From assembly GCA_018398765.1 (NCBI GenBank), contig JAHBMJ010003954.1, forward strand, positions 13,803 through 77,802: a stretch of 64,000 nucleotides of DNA, given 5' to 3'. The position numbers and the translations under genes are program-made. How positions within the stretch are numbered: position 1 is the stretch's first letter; each line of letters starts with the position of its first letter. The notes under the pieces are model-generated. The model saw only the letters and a program-made list of their open reading frames with translations. It was not told where the DNA came from and did no database searches. This document shows, one piece after another, positions 51,043 to 63,953 of the stretch. This DNA comes from Chromera velia. Lineage: Eukaryota; Sar; Chromeraceae.

Positions 51043-51892
51043 GTGGTAAAGATCTCATCGCCGGCCTCGATGGGTCTGGTGGCCACCAGGAAGACACGAG
51101 TGATTGCCTGAATGCATCGATCGATCGATCGAGGCAACAGACCCACACGCAGGCAGGCAGAAACGCAGAGGGGTCAGAAACGCAACCGCCTCCTTTTTGA
51201 TGGCCGGGGTGTAGAAAGAATGCAAATACTATCAGGGGATGCAGGTCCAGCCGGTTATCAAGGCAGATGGAAGGAAGGAAGGAAGGAAGAGAGGAGAACG
51301 CGAATTCAAGGAAGGAGAAGGAGAGTGCATGAGAACAACGGCGCAACGCAACACCGCCGTGCACAGCCAAGAGCCCCTCCCCTCCCTTTAAATTTCTTGT
51401 CGAATTCGAATCGAATCTTTCCCCGACCTCCTAGCTCCCCTTCACCGGGGGAGGGGAGGGGAGGGGACGGTCGCTCCTCCATGCATCTCTCTCCTGTCAC
51501 CTGAACAGGAAGCGGAAAGAGAGTTATGGCAAGCTTTTTCCTCACCCACGAGTGAGAGGGAGTGGTCGCTTCTCGCAGAATGTCTTCGTTATCGTCACCC
51601 CAAACACGTCAAACCCGACCGACGTCCCCACCCACCCACCCACCCACCCACCACTCACCCACCATGCTCTTATCCTCTCTCCAGAACTGCTTGGCGTTGG
51701 TCCCCGGAGCCGGCATTCCCTCGACAGGGTGAAATCTTCCGTCGTTGGCGAAGTGGCCCCCGCCCAGTCCGTGGGGCAATCGGAGGGACGCCTGCAGGCA
51801 GGCAGCCTTTCCTTTCAGATCACCAACGTTCGTTCATCTTTCTCTCTTTACACGTTCCCATGGGATGCTGAAATAGATGCATGGCTTTCATT

Positions 51893-51924
<32 letters not shown>

Positions 51925-52343
51925 TGTTCGTCAACATCATGCATGATCAAGCAGGACGCACGCACGAGAAATGAATTAAAACCGAGGAAGCTAGCTGGCG
52001 GACCCGACCGGAGTCATGAACAACAAGGCACCCTCTGACTACGTCGAATCGGGTAGAGCAAAAGCAAGCGGGTATCGAATAAAGCATGCACGGGATAAGA
52101 AACCGCCATGCAAGAGAGAGAAGAGAAAACCAGAGTGACTGGCTGACCGAGCCATCCAGATTGAGATTCCCGTACTTCGCGCTCACGATGTGTGTGGCCC
52201 TTCCCTCGTCCGCAAGTTTCCTGGCACTGTCGTCGTGCACGATATTGCCGATGAACTCAGTGATCAGGTCACCGACCTCGAAGTCTCTGAATCAAACACA
52301 GAGAGAGAGAGGGAGAAAGAGAGAGAGAGCAATGAAGGAATTC

Positions 52344-52384
<41 letters not shown>

Positions 52385-54138
52385 CAGACACAGACACAGA
52401 CACAGACAGACAGACAGACAGACAGACACAGAAAGAAAGAAACACACCATACAAGCAGAAGGATCGAACGGAAAGAGGGGCATCGATCGTGATTCACTCA
52501 TCAAATCAAAATTCATGCATGCATCCATCCCAGCCAGATCGAGTCAAAGGAAGGCCAGGCACACACAGTCGACCCCGGATGGATGCCCTCACAATTGAAT
52601 CAACACAGGAAGGAAGGAAAGGCCAACAGCTTGGAGCACAGAGAGACATCGATCGACTCATCGAAAGATTGTCTATCCCGGCCATCGATGAGGCTGGAGG
52701 CAGCGCTGCACGGATCGATCGAGACACTTCACTGCAAGGAGGCGTAGGCGAGTACTCACTCCCACAGCTTGATCCCAGGATCAATCGATCGATCGATCGG
52801 ATCGCTGCCTCCCTGCCTGCCCTCCTGCCTGCCTGCAGGGCTCGAGGAGATTCTCAGTCGACTCACTCATCCACATGCACACAACGTCCCTCCCACCTCC
52901 GCCCACTTGAGAAAGAAGAACAGAGAAAAACAAAAGCGAAGGGTCACTGACTTGTCTGCGAACAGTCCCGAGCCAATGCCGGGGAGAGTGGATCTGCAGG
53001 GAGGGAATTAATTCAGTGGAAGGAAGGAAGGAAGGAAGGATGCATATGTATATGTGTGCAATTAACCAAGTACACGACTGCAGTGCATTAGATGGAAAGG
53101 AAAGCGGATGCCGTCACACGGGCTGACAAGCGAAAAATAACACACAGAGGAAAGAGAGTCAACCAACCTGGGAGAGGAAAGCCGAGATAGATCAGTGGGA
53201 GAAACGGATGACCGGCTTCGAAAGGACTCAATGAAAAGCAACATAGAGTACACCGCCCCATTCTCTCATCTTCGCTTGGCTGCTCCAGTCTTCTCTCATG
53301 ATCTCTTGTTCTTTGTTGTTTGTTTCATTCTCTGATCTCTTTTTCACCCCTGCCCCATGTCAGCTCATGCACGGACCCCCTCTCTCTCCATGCATGTGCA
53401 CCCCTGCAGGCCCACCCACTTACCCACCGTCTCACCGAGACCCCGTCTCCCACCACAGAGATGCCCCTGCCTCTGTCGAACTGGGGCTTCAGCCATCGGT
53501 TGTACAGAAAGAACTTGTCAACTGCACCCGTGCACAAAGGGAAGACGATCGATCGATCAGTGGACGGAGGGAATGGGAGAGGAGCAAGTCTCCATGGGAA
53601 AGCGAAGAGGGGGAGGAAGGTTTTCGTGACAGCAGAAAAGTGAGTGCCTCTTTTAATCGTCTTTTTGAGGGGGTCTGTGCGCATTTTCACTTTAGTTTAC
53701 CCTCGCACCGCTTATCTCTCTGAGTAAATCTCCTTCATCTTTCCCTTTCCTCCTCGACTCCATGACTGCCTGACTGTCTTGTCTCTCTTGACGGACACTT
53801 TTTGTCCTTGCTCCTCAGATCTCTGTCAGTCAGTAGAGCTGGGTGGGTCCAGTTTCCTGGCAGATTCAGGTAGCTGATTAGTCGACTGCACACACAAAAG
53901 GAGAGCAGAAGGAGAACAGAGTGAGTCCTGCGCAGCACCATTAGAGAGACGTGCAGAGGCAGAGAACACAGCTAGGTCTAGACACAGCTGTGTTGGGGTC
54001 GTCAGGAGGGTGGACGATCGAACGCACAGATATCGGCAGGGCCCGTGCAGATGAAGTTTCAGAACCTCACTCATGAGCAAACAGAATCTTCATGAAGGGC
54101 TCTATTCGTCTCTTTCGAAGAGCTTCATGGATCTCCAT
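51043..54138 (-). CDS. SET-domain protein, putative lysine methyltransferase, ends unresolved
   Basis: Would transfer methyl groups from S-adenosylmethionine to lysine on a histone or other protein. Minus-strand exons, first to last: 54071-54138, 53797-53885, 53436-53521, 53254-53279 (tentative), 52952-52993, 52760-52804, 52148-52286, 51663-51791, 51043-51107. Phases agree throughout. Seen: STLPGIGSGLFAD, the typical SET opening; DFEVGDLITEFIGNI, matching the xGxxIxEYxG strand; HIVSAKYGNLNLDG; GGGHFANDGRFHP in the place of the RFINHS motif, so Asn is kept but His is replaced; and RVFLVATRPIEAGDEIF, the C-terminal I-x-x-G-E/D-E strand. The exon with the catalytic Tyr (DYG-like) was not located. 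ATG at 54136-54138 is only a candidate start, since the frame stays open upstream to an acceptor near 54186. A basic minus-strand frame at 54290-54460 may be an earlier exon. Confidence 0.6.
52343..52435. repeat. (CAGA)n tetranucleotide array
   Basis: CAGA repeats with CACAGA variants in the intron between SET exons 52760-52804 and 52148-52286. Confidence 0.92.
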
Positions 54139-56005
54139 GGCGGGTTGGACGTTGAGACACAAAAACAAGCCAGAGCAAGTGAATCCTACAACATCTTCGG
54201 GTCAGAAGTTGCGGGAGTCATACTGTACCGGACACGAAGTGTAGACACAATGGCCGACTGACAGACTGACAGACTGACTGGATCATTTGGCGTCTCTTCA
54301 GAACATCCTCCTCCGTCTCCGTCAGTGATCTATCAGCTTCCTCTTGCTTGAGCCTCTTCGCCCTCGTCATAACCCCCACGATTGCTTCTTCGCCACAGGA
54401 TTTCTCTGCCTGACCTCTCCTGCGCTTCTGGGCAGGAAGAAGAGGGGGAGAAGGGACCATTGAGTCACACAGCCGTCTCCAGCACTTAATCAGAAGAGTG
54501 ACAAACAGACCCCAGGGAGACACACTTCAAAAACGTGCAACAGACTCTTTCCGGAAAGTCCCATGCTTCCGCACTGCATATACCCATGCACGAACAAAAC
54601 ATTGCCTATGTGCCAAAATGCCTGAAGGCCAATGGAATCCCAAGTTTGCTCCCTCTAGCTCCAAGTAGCTTGAGGATGCTTAATTAAGGGCATACGCGTG
54701 GAACGCGCATGCGCGCTGTGTGGGCCCCGCGGCCTCTTTGGCGCGGCGCCGCGGCGCCGCCGGCCCCTCCGAGGGCCCCTCGGCTGCGGGCGCCTCCGCC
54801 TTCAAGTTCCTAGCAACTTCCTAGCTGCCACAATGCCACCGAGTACAAGTAGGGGGAGGCGGGCACGCCGCAGCGCGCCGCGCCACGTTCGAGATAGCGC
54901 AGTGCCGGGCCGCATGCAGCGAGTCAGTGTATTCTGGGGCTGCGAGACTTTGTACATTGAGGTTTGAATATTCATATCTGAGACAGCAGGCCACTGGTTC
55001 GCATGACTATCTTATGCTCCTTTAGTAAGAGAAAGCCCGGCCTGACTGACATTCTTTCTATGTATATATTATCATGAAGATTAGCCTTTTTTGGAGCTTT
55101 ATCTAGGCTCTACGGAGCCAATTGTACTGCAGTTCACAGTGGCATGCTTTGACCAAGTTTTAGAAAGTTGGTTTTGTTTCTGTTTATATCAAAAATCATG
55201 GAGAACGTCTCTTCTTGAAATTCACTTTCTTTCTATCTTCCACCTATCTATAATCCCTCCCAACATTCAACTTGAAGACTCCGCAGGTTACTTGAACCTG
55301 TGGGAGGACTGGATAGAGGGATTGGCAAGCATCAAGGCGCTACAAACATTTAATTTGTTGGGTCTTTCACAGTTTGTCTGTTGCCCTTCTAAATATCGAT
55401 CCCGTTTTTTACTTTCGTATGATCTTCAGCAGCTATAGAAAGAGGGCGTAACTCGACCTGTTTGTAGGACTTCTCCGGCTTCTCCTCATGCCGCTTTACC
55501 TCCCCGCAAAAAAAAGAAAGGGGGGGGAAAGACCAATAATCGCCAACAATGTACATTTAAATTATATTTTTTCTCTTTTTTGATAACGTACGTAGCACAA
55601 TTTAATGTCTAGTTTAATATATAACTATCTATTCAACTTTTCCCATTGAAATTCACCGAATCTCTCTAGGAATCTCTATCAGACTATGATTCAGATATAT
55701 CGAACAGTCCAAATGTTAAAGCACTCTAATTTAATTCGGTAACAATTTCGGTTACTATAACAACTATGGTTATAAAAAACCAATGCTCTTACATACTGTA
55801 ATATATAGTATAAGTCATTCTATATAACACATATTTTATTTAAGCCGATGGCATCCGATGGCACTGGTGTATGATGATCATGATGATCCGTGATGCACCA
55901 AGGTTGGCCGTCTCCTTCTCCTAAGAGCAGTGATCAACCGGGAAGTTGATGAATGGATTGATGGTTGTCTAGAAAGGGCCGCTTCACGGGGGGCGGTTTT
56001 GCAAT
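54139..56005. other. Region upstream of the SET gene, no firm gene
   Basis: A basic minus-strand frame (54290-54460) may be a 5' exon of the SET gene. At 54700-54800 there is a very GC-rich block (GGCGCGGCGCCGCGGCGCC) embedded in otherwise moderate sequence. From 55500 the DNA is AT-rich with no coding signal. Confidence 0.35.
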
Positions 56006-56169
56006 TTGACAGAGGCGTCAGACCGAATGTATTCCAAACGTCTTATCCTACTGCCTAACGTTTGTCTCTCCTCTTCCTTTCCTCTACTTTTCTTTCATCC
56101 CCTTCATCCCCCCGTTTCGTTTCCCTCCCTCGCGCGGCTGCGATCTGGTCCTCAGGCCCTTTTTCAGCC

Positions 56170-56361
56170 TTGCTGTATATGTTGCTTGGTGGTCGCCTCC
56201 ATACACCATACAAAGGGCTGGAAGACGCGGTTTGCTCTGCATGCAGGGGCAAAGCAGACGATCTACTGCACCGACTGACTGAATGCATAGAAACAAGAGC
56301 AGATCGAGAAGCTCTGAATACAATTGTAACCGAAATTGAAGCCAAATTAGACAGAGCCTAA
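56170..56361 (+). pseudogene. LINE C-terminal remnant
   Basis: A frame ending at 56361 reads LEDAVCSACRGKADDLLHRLTECIETRADREA. The C-x2-C...H...C pattern and spacing match the C-terminal zinc-binding segment of LINE proteins. It resembles KIDDLWHRLLVCSN at the end of the LINE just downstream (60425-60463). It is likely the 3' end of another copy of that family, lying upstream of the larger one. Confidence 0.45.
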
Positions 56362-56919
56362 AAAAGAGAGAGAAAGTGGTTGCTATTGAAAGACTCCACC
56401 CCTCTAAAACACGCCATACAAAGCGAATTGTTGGCATGAATGAAGGTCACCCTGGCACTCAGACACTCACCCATACTGGCCCTGCGACTCTTGCGAAACA
56501 TCTGTCTACGCCCTCCATCGTAAGGCCTGCGATTCGATGCATATGATGGTTACTTACCTCTCTTCCCGTCTCACTTTTTGAATGTTCTTTTTCTATCTCC
56601 CATGTACATCTCCCATCCCCCCTCTCCACTGGTCTTCCTGTCTGCCTCTACTGCCTGAGAGTCTCTGTTACAGTTGTCGCACTCCTCCCACAGAAGGGAA
56701 ACGACATCAGCGATTTAAAAAGCATCTTCTGGATGCAGGGTGTTTAGAGTTGCGAGAATGAAGCCCCCTCCCATTGTATGATGCAGGTCTGGCAAAAGGG
56801 CAATAAAGCATTGTCCTAGACTTATGCACTGCATGATGGCCTATAGACCGATTAATAATAATAATAATAATCTTCATTATAGTGATGATGGTGTATATAT
56901 ATATACATAAAATTATACA

Positions 56920-59025
56920 TTGGTTGACCCTTTCCTTCTCTCCTCTTGCACGGACTGGGAAATCGCTTTTAATGGACTGATTGGCTCCGATCATGACCAT
57001 ACATCTATCTGTTTTTCTCTCCTCTCTTCTTCGCTTGAGGCTGCGGGAAAGCAGACGGATGCCCCATCCCTGCAGCAGTGCCCCCCGCTTTACAGATCCA
57101 TCAGAAAGGCAGCGGTGAAAGATGAGGATTTGCTGCCAATAGCGGCAGCAGCAAGAGAGCTGGTAGGAGAGATATGGCAGGGACTCTGGAAGTATCATAG
57201 AGAAGTTGAACCATTCGAAGAGCCTCCTTTTCCCCCACCCCCTCCTGTGTCTTCCTCCCCACCCTCCTCGACAGCCTTTTTGCCCTCTTCTTTGACCTCC
57301 TCCCCAATGAGCCCTCAAGATAAGAAAAACCGGGTGAAAGCCTTGGCCACAGCCTGGTGTCGGGTTTTGGTTGGGGCGGTGAAGGAAGTAATAGCGAAAG
57401 CGACAGAGAAGCAACAGCCTCCTACCTTCAAAACGTTGTTTAGAGAGAAGGAAGGGTGGTGGGATGAGGAATGTAAAGAGCTGCAGGAATGCCTAAAGAA
57501 AGTAAGGAAAGAAGTTGAGGACTGTGCAAGTGGGGTGGAGAGAGAGTTAAAGCAGAAAAGGGTGGAAGACATCTTGAAGAAAAGGAGAGAGACCTTCTGG
57601 CAGAAAAGGAAGAGATTTGAGAGAGCGGAAACTGAAAAAGCGAAGACACATTTGCTTAATGGCCCCCTCTTCCTTTAGAAAAAAAGGAGAAAGTTGTCGA
57701 AAGACGGTCTGAGACCAGGGGCAAGGGACTTCTCAAACCATTGGGCACGGGTTTTTGGGGAGGGTGAAGAATTGCCAGAGCTTGATCCGGAGCCGGAGCC
57801 CCCGAAGCAATTCATTTTCTCGTATAAGCAGGTGACTGATCGTCTGAAAGGAATGGATAGAAAGAAAGTGGCAAAGCTAAATGGCATCTCTCCTCAACAA
57901 CTCGACCTTTGCTTTTGCCACTCTCCCATCTCTTGCTTCCTTTTGTTTGTTTTCTTTCATTTAATGCATGCATATGCGTGTTGGCCTGATAACTGGAATT
58001 TGTTGAGAATCGTACCCGTCCCGAAAGATCCCCCTTTGCCACAGCCGAATGACTGGCGTCCAGTCCATATTGTTAACCCCCTTGCAAAGCTGTTTGGTCT
58101 CCTTATAGATGATAGAATCCGTCAGCAAGCTCGTTTTAACGAGAGATAGATCGGGTTTAGGAAAGGGGTGGGCACAAAAAAGGGGATTGGAGCAGTGGTA
58201 GGCTTGGTACAGGAATACAGAAGAGGCAAAAAGGGGCTCCTGGGCGGATTTGTCGACTTCTCAAAGGCGTTTGACTCCATCCCTCGGCTGAAGCTTCTGG
58301 CAAAGCTGCAGGCTGAGGGAATAGAGAAGAGAGATCTGTTGATGATTGCATCAATGTATAGAGGTGTGAAAGCGAGAGTCGATGGGGACTCGGCTCTATT
58401 CCTGGAGGGGGCAGGGGTTAAACAAGGTGATGCATTGTCCCCGTCGCTTTTTCTATTATTCATTAATGACCTGCATGATGAGATTCAGAAAGGAAAACGG
58501 GGAGATGGAAAGGAAACGGAGGGGGTTTACCTTGCTGGGGCCAGTTTGGGAAGTATAGGCTACACTGATGATCTTGTCTTGTTTACACACTCAGCAGCCG
58601 ACCTCCAAGCAAAATTTGATACCCTGGAGAGGTATTACGGAAAGTGGGGGTTGAATGTCAATCTGAAGAAAACCAAGGTCCTGCGCCTTTGTGAATACCG
58701 CGAGGACTGTAACAGCATGATTTTGTACCAAGGGAAGGAAGTAGATTGGTGTGATCAGTACAAATATTTGGGTTGCCTTCTATTTAAGGGAGGGGATTTG
58801 ACTTAGTCAATTGAAGCACGCCTACGCAGTGCAGAGCATGCAATGGGGGCGGTGATTAGTCTGGCTACGAGTCTGTCTGGGTTGCCTCTCGGAGGAAAGA
58901 TGCAGCCGCTGAAGGTGTGCTGGGAGCCGGTGGCACTCTATAGCCTGGAGTGCTTTCCGATAAGACAGGGAGACTGGGAGGAGATTGACAACTTGCGGCT
59001 CCGGTTTGTTCGATGGGTGGTCTAA
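56920..59025 (+). pseudogene. LINE endonuclease end and reverse transcriptase, stops but no frameshift
   Basis: A single frame runs from 56920 into the post-RT region and is broken only by TAG at 57676, TAG at 58147, TAG at 58804 and TAA at 59023. Motifs: GSDHDHTS (endonuclease), WPDNWNLLRIVPVPKDP, NDWRPVHIVNPLAKLF, IGFRKG preceded by a stop where Gln is usual, GGFVDFSKAFDSIP (first catalytic Asp), GVKQGDALSPSLFLLFINDL, IGYTDDLVLF (xxDD box), LKKTKVL, and YKYLGCLL. All RT motifs are intact apart from the stops. The continuation after 59023 (RVPSFLSINLMSARALLCARFASFW) stays in frame. Confidence 0.82.
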
Positions 59026-60447
59026 CTTCCGGTCAGGAGTTTGCGTGTACCCTCTTTTTTGTCTATTAATTTAATGTCTGCTCGCGCGCTCTTGTGTGCT
59101 CGTTTTGCTTCATTCTGGATTGTACTTAGCCATTCGCATCTCCATATTCCTCAGGCTCTTTTGAATTCATGGAAGGGACTAGCGGGGCAGAAGCAAAGAC
59201 GAGCCATCAATGGTTTGTTCAGATGGGCAGGCCTTGACTTTTTGACGTCTCTCCCTGTCCGGAGCTCAGAAAGACGGGCCCCGAAGGGGAATTTATTTGT
59301 TTCTACCAAAATTAAGGATGCCTGGGGAATGGAATGCATGAAAAAGGGAGACAGGGAAGAAAGGGGCAACTTCCCCCTGTCTGCCTCTTTATCAGGACTA
59401 CAGAGAGCTCTTCCGTCTTCTTCACGTTCTTCTCTATTTCTTTTGTCTTCAAAGAATGGCCCCAAGGTACGGATGTCCTATCTGCCGAGAAGTGCTTTAT
59501 GTGAAAAGATTGAGCCACTCCTAAGGGCATTGACACTAAATCGGAAGGGTCTGACGGGGGGGGCCAACTCTCCGGGAGAGGTGTTTTATCTGGCAGAGGG
59601 TTGTTCAAATGGAAGAAAAATTGATGATCTCTGGCACCGGCTTTNTGGGGGCGGTGATTAGTCTGGCTACGAGTCTGTCTGGGTTGCCTCTCGGAGGAAA
59701 GATGCAGCCGCTGAAGGTGTGCTGGGAGCCGGTGGCACTCTATAGCCTGGAGTGCTTTCCGATAAGACAGGGAGACTGGGAGGAGATTGACAACTTGCGG
59801 CTCCGGTTTGTTCGATGGGTGGTCTAACTTCCGGTCAGGAGTTTGCGTGTACCCTCTTTTTTGTCTATTAATTTAATGTCTGCTCGCGCGCTCTTGTGTG
59901 CTCGTTTTGCTTCATTCTGGATTGTACTTAGCCATTCGCATCTCCATATTCCTCAGGCTCTTTTGAATTCATGGAAGGGACTAGCGGGGCAGAAGCAAAG
60001 ACGAGCCATCAATGGTTTGTTCAGATGGGCAGGCCTTGACTTTTTGACGTCTCTCCCTGTCCGGAGCTCAGAAAGACGGGCCCCGAAGGGGAATTTGTTT
60101 GTGTCTGCCAAAATTAAGGATGTCTGGGGAATGGAATGCATGAAAAGAAGAGACAGGGAAGAAAGGGGCAACTTCCCCCTGTCTGCCTCTTTATCAGGAC
60201 TACAGAGAGCTCTTCCGTCTTCTTCACGTTCTTCTCTATTTCTTTTGTCTTCAAAGAATGGCCCCAAGGTACGGATGTCCTATCTGCCGAGAAGTGCTTT
60301 ATGTGAAAAGATTGAGCCACTCCTAAGGGCATTGACACTAAATCGGAAGGGTCTGACGGGGGGGGCCAACTCTCCGGGAGAGGTGTTTTATCTGGCAGAG
60401 GGTTGTTCAAATGGAAGAAAAATTGATGATCTCTGGCACCGGCTTTT
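58844..60447 (+). repeat. 802-bp duplication joined by a single N
   Basis: 58844-59645 and 59646-60447 are the same LINE segment at an exact 802-bp offset. The few differences I noticed all fall within about 80 bp (59290-59355 against 60092-60157). The junction is one N at 59645. Confidence 0.92.
59645..59645. other. Single ambiguous base at duplication junction
   Basis: The only isolated N in the window, placed exactly between the two 802-bp copies. Confidence 0.98.
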
Positions 60448-60771
60448 AGTATGCTCCAATTAGGTAGAAGCAAGGAATAAACTAAACAAAGTGGTAGAGG
60501 GAAAGAAAGTGAAGCAAAGGATTCAGAGAGAAGGAATTGAGGGATCGGATACAGCTGAAACAAAAGCGAGGAAGATGCTGCTTTTGGCTTTACAAGTCGA
60601 TCCGTATGAAGCATGCAGAGCCGTTTGCGATCTTTGTTGCTCACTGTGCACGCCTGTCTCTGTGTGAACGCGACCTTTTCTTCTTCTGTTCGAGTCTTAT
60701 ATTGCCACCTCCAACGCGCATGCTGCTCGTAAGCTCACCAAACGAGCACTTCAGGGGATCTCGCGCTTAGC

Positions 60772-60868
60772 CTTATCTCTAGAGTTGAGTGATTGACGAT
60801 TTCTTGCATGAACATGGGCTGCTGGGAGCACGGCTCTACTCTAGCAAAGCCAACTTCATTCATTCATT

Positions 60869-60870
<2 letters not shown>
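60772..60870 (+). repeat. Dispersed repeat, copy B (inverted relative to 49366)
   Basis: CTTATCTCTAGAGTTGAG to CTAGCAAAGCCAAC followed by (TTCA)n and then (TA)n. It is the reverse complement of 49366-49488. It lies shortly after the end of the LINE. Confidence 0.8.
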
Positions 60871-60899
<29 letters not shown>

Positions 60900-62205
60900 A
60901 ATATCGATCCTGGTGCCGTGGTGCATACTATCAGACCCAAGCTGACTGTAGTTACGTTTAAACACTGTAGTATTATATATAATATAGGAAATGATGCACT
61001 TGCTTTTAAAAACTGCTCTAGAAACTGTTGCTTCCTAGGTTGTTTCTCTAACAAATTTTTCCTGCCTTTCCTGATATTTTTCACTTTCATATACTTTCAT
61101 CTGTGCCCGCCCTGCTGTAGTATAAGCTGTACCTAGAGCTATACCTAGAGCTGTACATCTAGCTGTACATAGTAGTAGGGTAACGAGAAGATCACTTGAT
61201 TCACTTCAAACACACGTGCACACGCAGACTCGTCGCAGAGAAATGTTATGGGAGTTAAAATTGCTTTGGATGTTGACGGTCGTATATATGTATACGGTAG
61301 TCTTAGCTGAGAGACGACATGTAGCTGAAAGGCTCGTGAGTTAATCGACCGGGCATCAGGTCGATGCGGGGGAATTTGAAAAAATTGAATTGGATTCCAT
61401 CCATCGCCCTACCCCCAAACAAAACATGCATGCAACACACCGTGCAACCAGTTCACAGTTGTACAATGTTTGGGGCCCATGTGGCAGTGGAACCCAAGAA
61501 CACAATTGAGAATGTTTTTCGGCACTTTGGCAAACAAAAATAGAACAAGTCCTGAAGTCAGTTAATTGAATGACTGGGTGAGTGAGTCAAGCAGGAATCT
61601 CTCTCGTTCCCTCAATTACCCGACGAGGCCTCGCAGGAGAATTAACAAAGACATCCATCTGTGCATTCATGCATGAAGGAGAGAAACAAAGGGAAAGAGG
61701 GAAGAGAGAGAGAGAGGGGGGAGGGGGGAGGCTTTCGGAGACCCGTCAGGCCCACTCTCCTCAAGTGAAGATCCATCCATCCATCCATCCATCCATCCAT
61801 TGATCCCCCGATCTCTCCTGAAAGACTGACAATGTGCACAGGAATGAATGTTCAAACAACTAAAACAAGGTCGGTCAAGCCTTTCATCGAATGGGATTGA
61901 GTCGACGACTTCAGCCAGTGAGGCTGTACGTCGAAAGATTCATCAGTCAGTCGACTGCATGGGAGGTAACGCATAGAGACTGAGAGAAGGAAGGAAAGTA
62001 GGGTGGATGAGAGGAGAGGAGAGGGGAAAGGAAGGAAAAGGGGAGATCGAAGGCAGGAGGGAAGCGGGAGAGGGTAGGAAGGCTGATCAGTTGATTGATC
62101 GATGGGGTTTCATTGATTCATGGATTCACGCATACATGGCCGCTTTTCTGAATTCATTTTTGTACGCTTTCTTGGCTCACAAGGAAAGCAAACAGACAGA
62201 CAGAC

Positions 62206-62240
<35 letters not shown>

Positions 62241-63026
62241 CAGAGGGACAGAAATGACTGACACCGGTCACGAACGCCCGTCAATGAGCGGATAAAATGA
62301 AAAGCAATTGAGCATAGACCCGTCTAAGAGAAATTAAGGCCAAACAAGACAAACCGCTTCAAATTGGTGCACGAACTTTCCATTGGCCCATTGAAATCTC
62401 CCTGCCTGCCCATCTCGTATTCGCACTCACCTCCCTACACTTCGAGCCCAACGCCCCACCAGCCCATCAGCCAGGGAGAGGATACGGCGGGAGAAAAAAA
62501 AAGGGGGGGGAAAGAAGAAAAGAGAAAAAGAGAGAGAATAAGAGGGATGGATGCCTCTATGCTCTCCCGCCTAAATGTCAGACAAGAAAAAGAAAGTCAT
62601 GCATGCACGCTGCAATTTCCCTTCGCTGCTTGTCACGCACGGAAAATTGCTGGTTTGTTGGTAGTTGGCTGCGCGTGTGTCACTTCTCATGAGGCTGCGA
62701 GTCCAGAAGAGCTGCGAGAGAGGAAAGATGAAGGGAATGAACGCAGGAAAGAGGGAGAAAACAAAGGAGGAACCACAATCGGGTGGGCTTTCCTGGGCGT
62801 TCACCGACAAATAGCTTATGGGGGGCGCAGGATAACCCCCTTCTCCCTCCGCATTCCCCTCCGTCAAGTCTGGGGATCGGTCTCTTCCTCTGCATGTCCC
62901 CCCCTCCCTTTGTTTGTTTGTGACTGTGTGTGTGTGTGTGTGCCCTACTGGCCTACCAGCAATTTAAATCGTCTCTTTCTTCTCTTCATCTCACAACTAG
63001 ACATCCAAATAAAACAGACAGAAAGA

Positions 63027-63064
<38 letters not shown>

Positions 63065-63334
63065 TCCCTTACTATCCAGCAGGACTTCTCAAAATCTTAC
63101 TTCTCGTGAGGCGTATTTGATTTGGGGCGAGTTCGCTGAATTGTTTAGAAAGAAGTCTCTTCCTTCAGTCAATTGCTTCATGGCACAATCTGGGCACACA
63201 GATGGACGGAAAAGAAAGAAGATAGGGAGGCCTGATAGAACAGATACAAACAAACAAAAAGTTCAACTCACTCTTCCGAGGCCATGCCTTTGCTGTTTCT
63301 CGTTTCTTTCGACGGTACATGCAGTTCTTCTTTT

Positions 63335-63367
<33 letters not shown>

Positions 63368-63953
63368 CCTCCCCGGTTGTAATCTTCAGATCTGCAGAGG
63401 AAGAAACGAAAGTCGAACCAAGGAAATGAGAAGAAAGGACGGTCCCCTGGAATGGAGGGAGGGATGGGTGGAGGGAAGGACGGAAGGACGGAGGGGGGGA
63501 GAGGCCGACAGAGAGAGCTACAAAGAGCTAGACAAACAGCCGTCTCCCACCGGAAGAGAATTAAGACCTTCGCTGAAGGAACGAACGAACGAGTGGGTGA
63601 ATGGAGCAACCGTGACCAGCTGACGGCATGCAGGGGTGAGTCGAGTGGTACTGCTGAAGTCTGTTTTGCGTTCTTTTCCTTTCGGCGAGCCCAATCCCTT
63701 TTCTCAACTAACCACAGAAAAGTCAACGAACAATGGAAAGGGAAACACGGAAGGAAAGTTGCCTTCCTGCCTTCCTGCCTGGCTGGTTGACTCGGTGCCG
63801 TCCTTGACTTGGCCACACGAGAAGAGAAGAGAATGACAATCACATGCGTGCATGCAGGTGCTAAGGAATCTTTGCCTGCCTGCCTGCCTGCCTGCCTGCT
63901 TCCCTGTCTGTTTCTGACCTTTCTTCTGGTCCTCTCCTCCCCTTTCCTCTCAG
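60871..63953. other. Gene-poor stretch with many microsatellites
   Basis: Contains (TA)n at 60868-60897, (ATCC)n at 61770-61800, (GACA)n at 62189-62240, (AC)n at 63033-63062 and 63335-63365, and (CTGC)n at 63865-63900. Several short frames with acceptor-like TGCAG sites occur, as in introns of the genes here, so this may be intronic or carry a gene I cannot recognise. Confidence 0.4.

Larger units (their letters stand above)
56900..60470 (+). mobile_element. APE-type LINE, 5'-truncated, with internal duplication
   Basis: Starts within the end of the endonuclease (GSDHDHTSICF, the SDH motif, near 56980), then a Pro-rich and a charged linker, RT (57830-58800), and a post-RT region that appears twice because of the 802-bp duplication. 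The 3' tail is not clearly defined. Confidence 0.82.

Noticed and set aside
62364-63623. Plus-strand ORF of 419 codons near the right end
   Set aside because: Spans several microsatellites, has no domain-like stretch, and composition shifts with each repeat; not supported as a gene.
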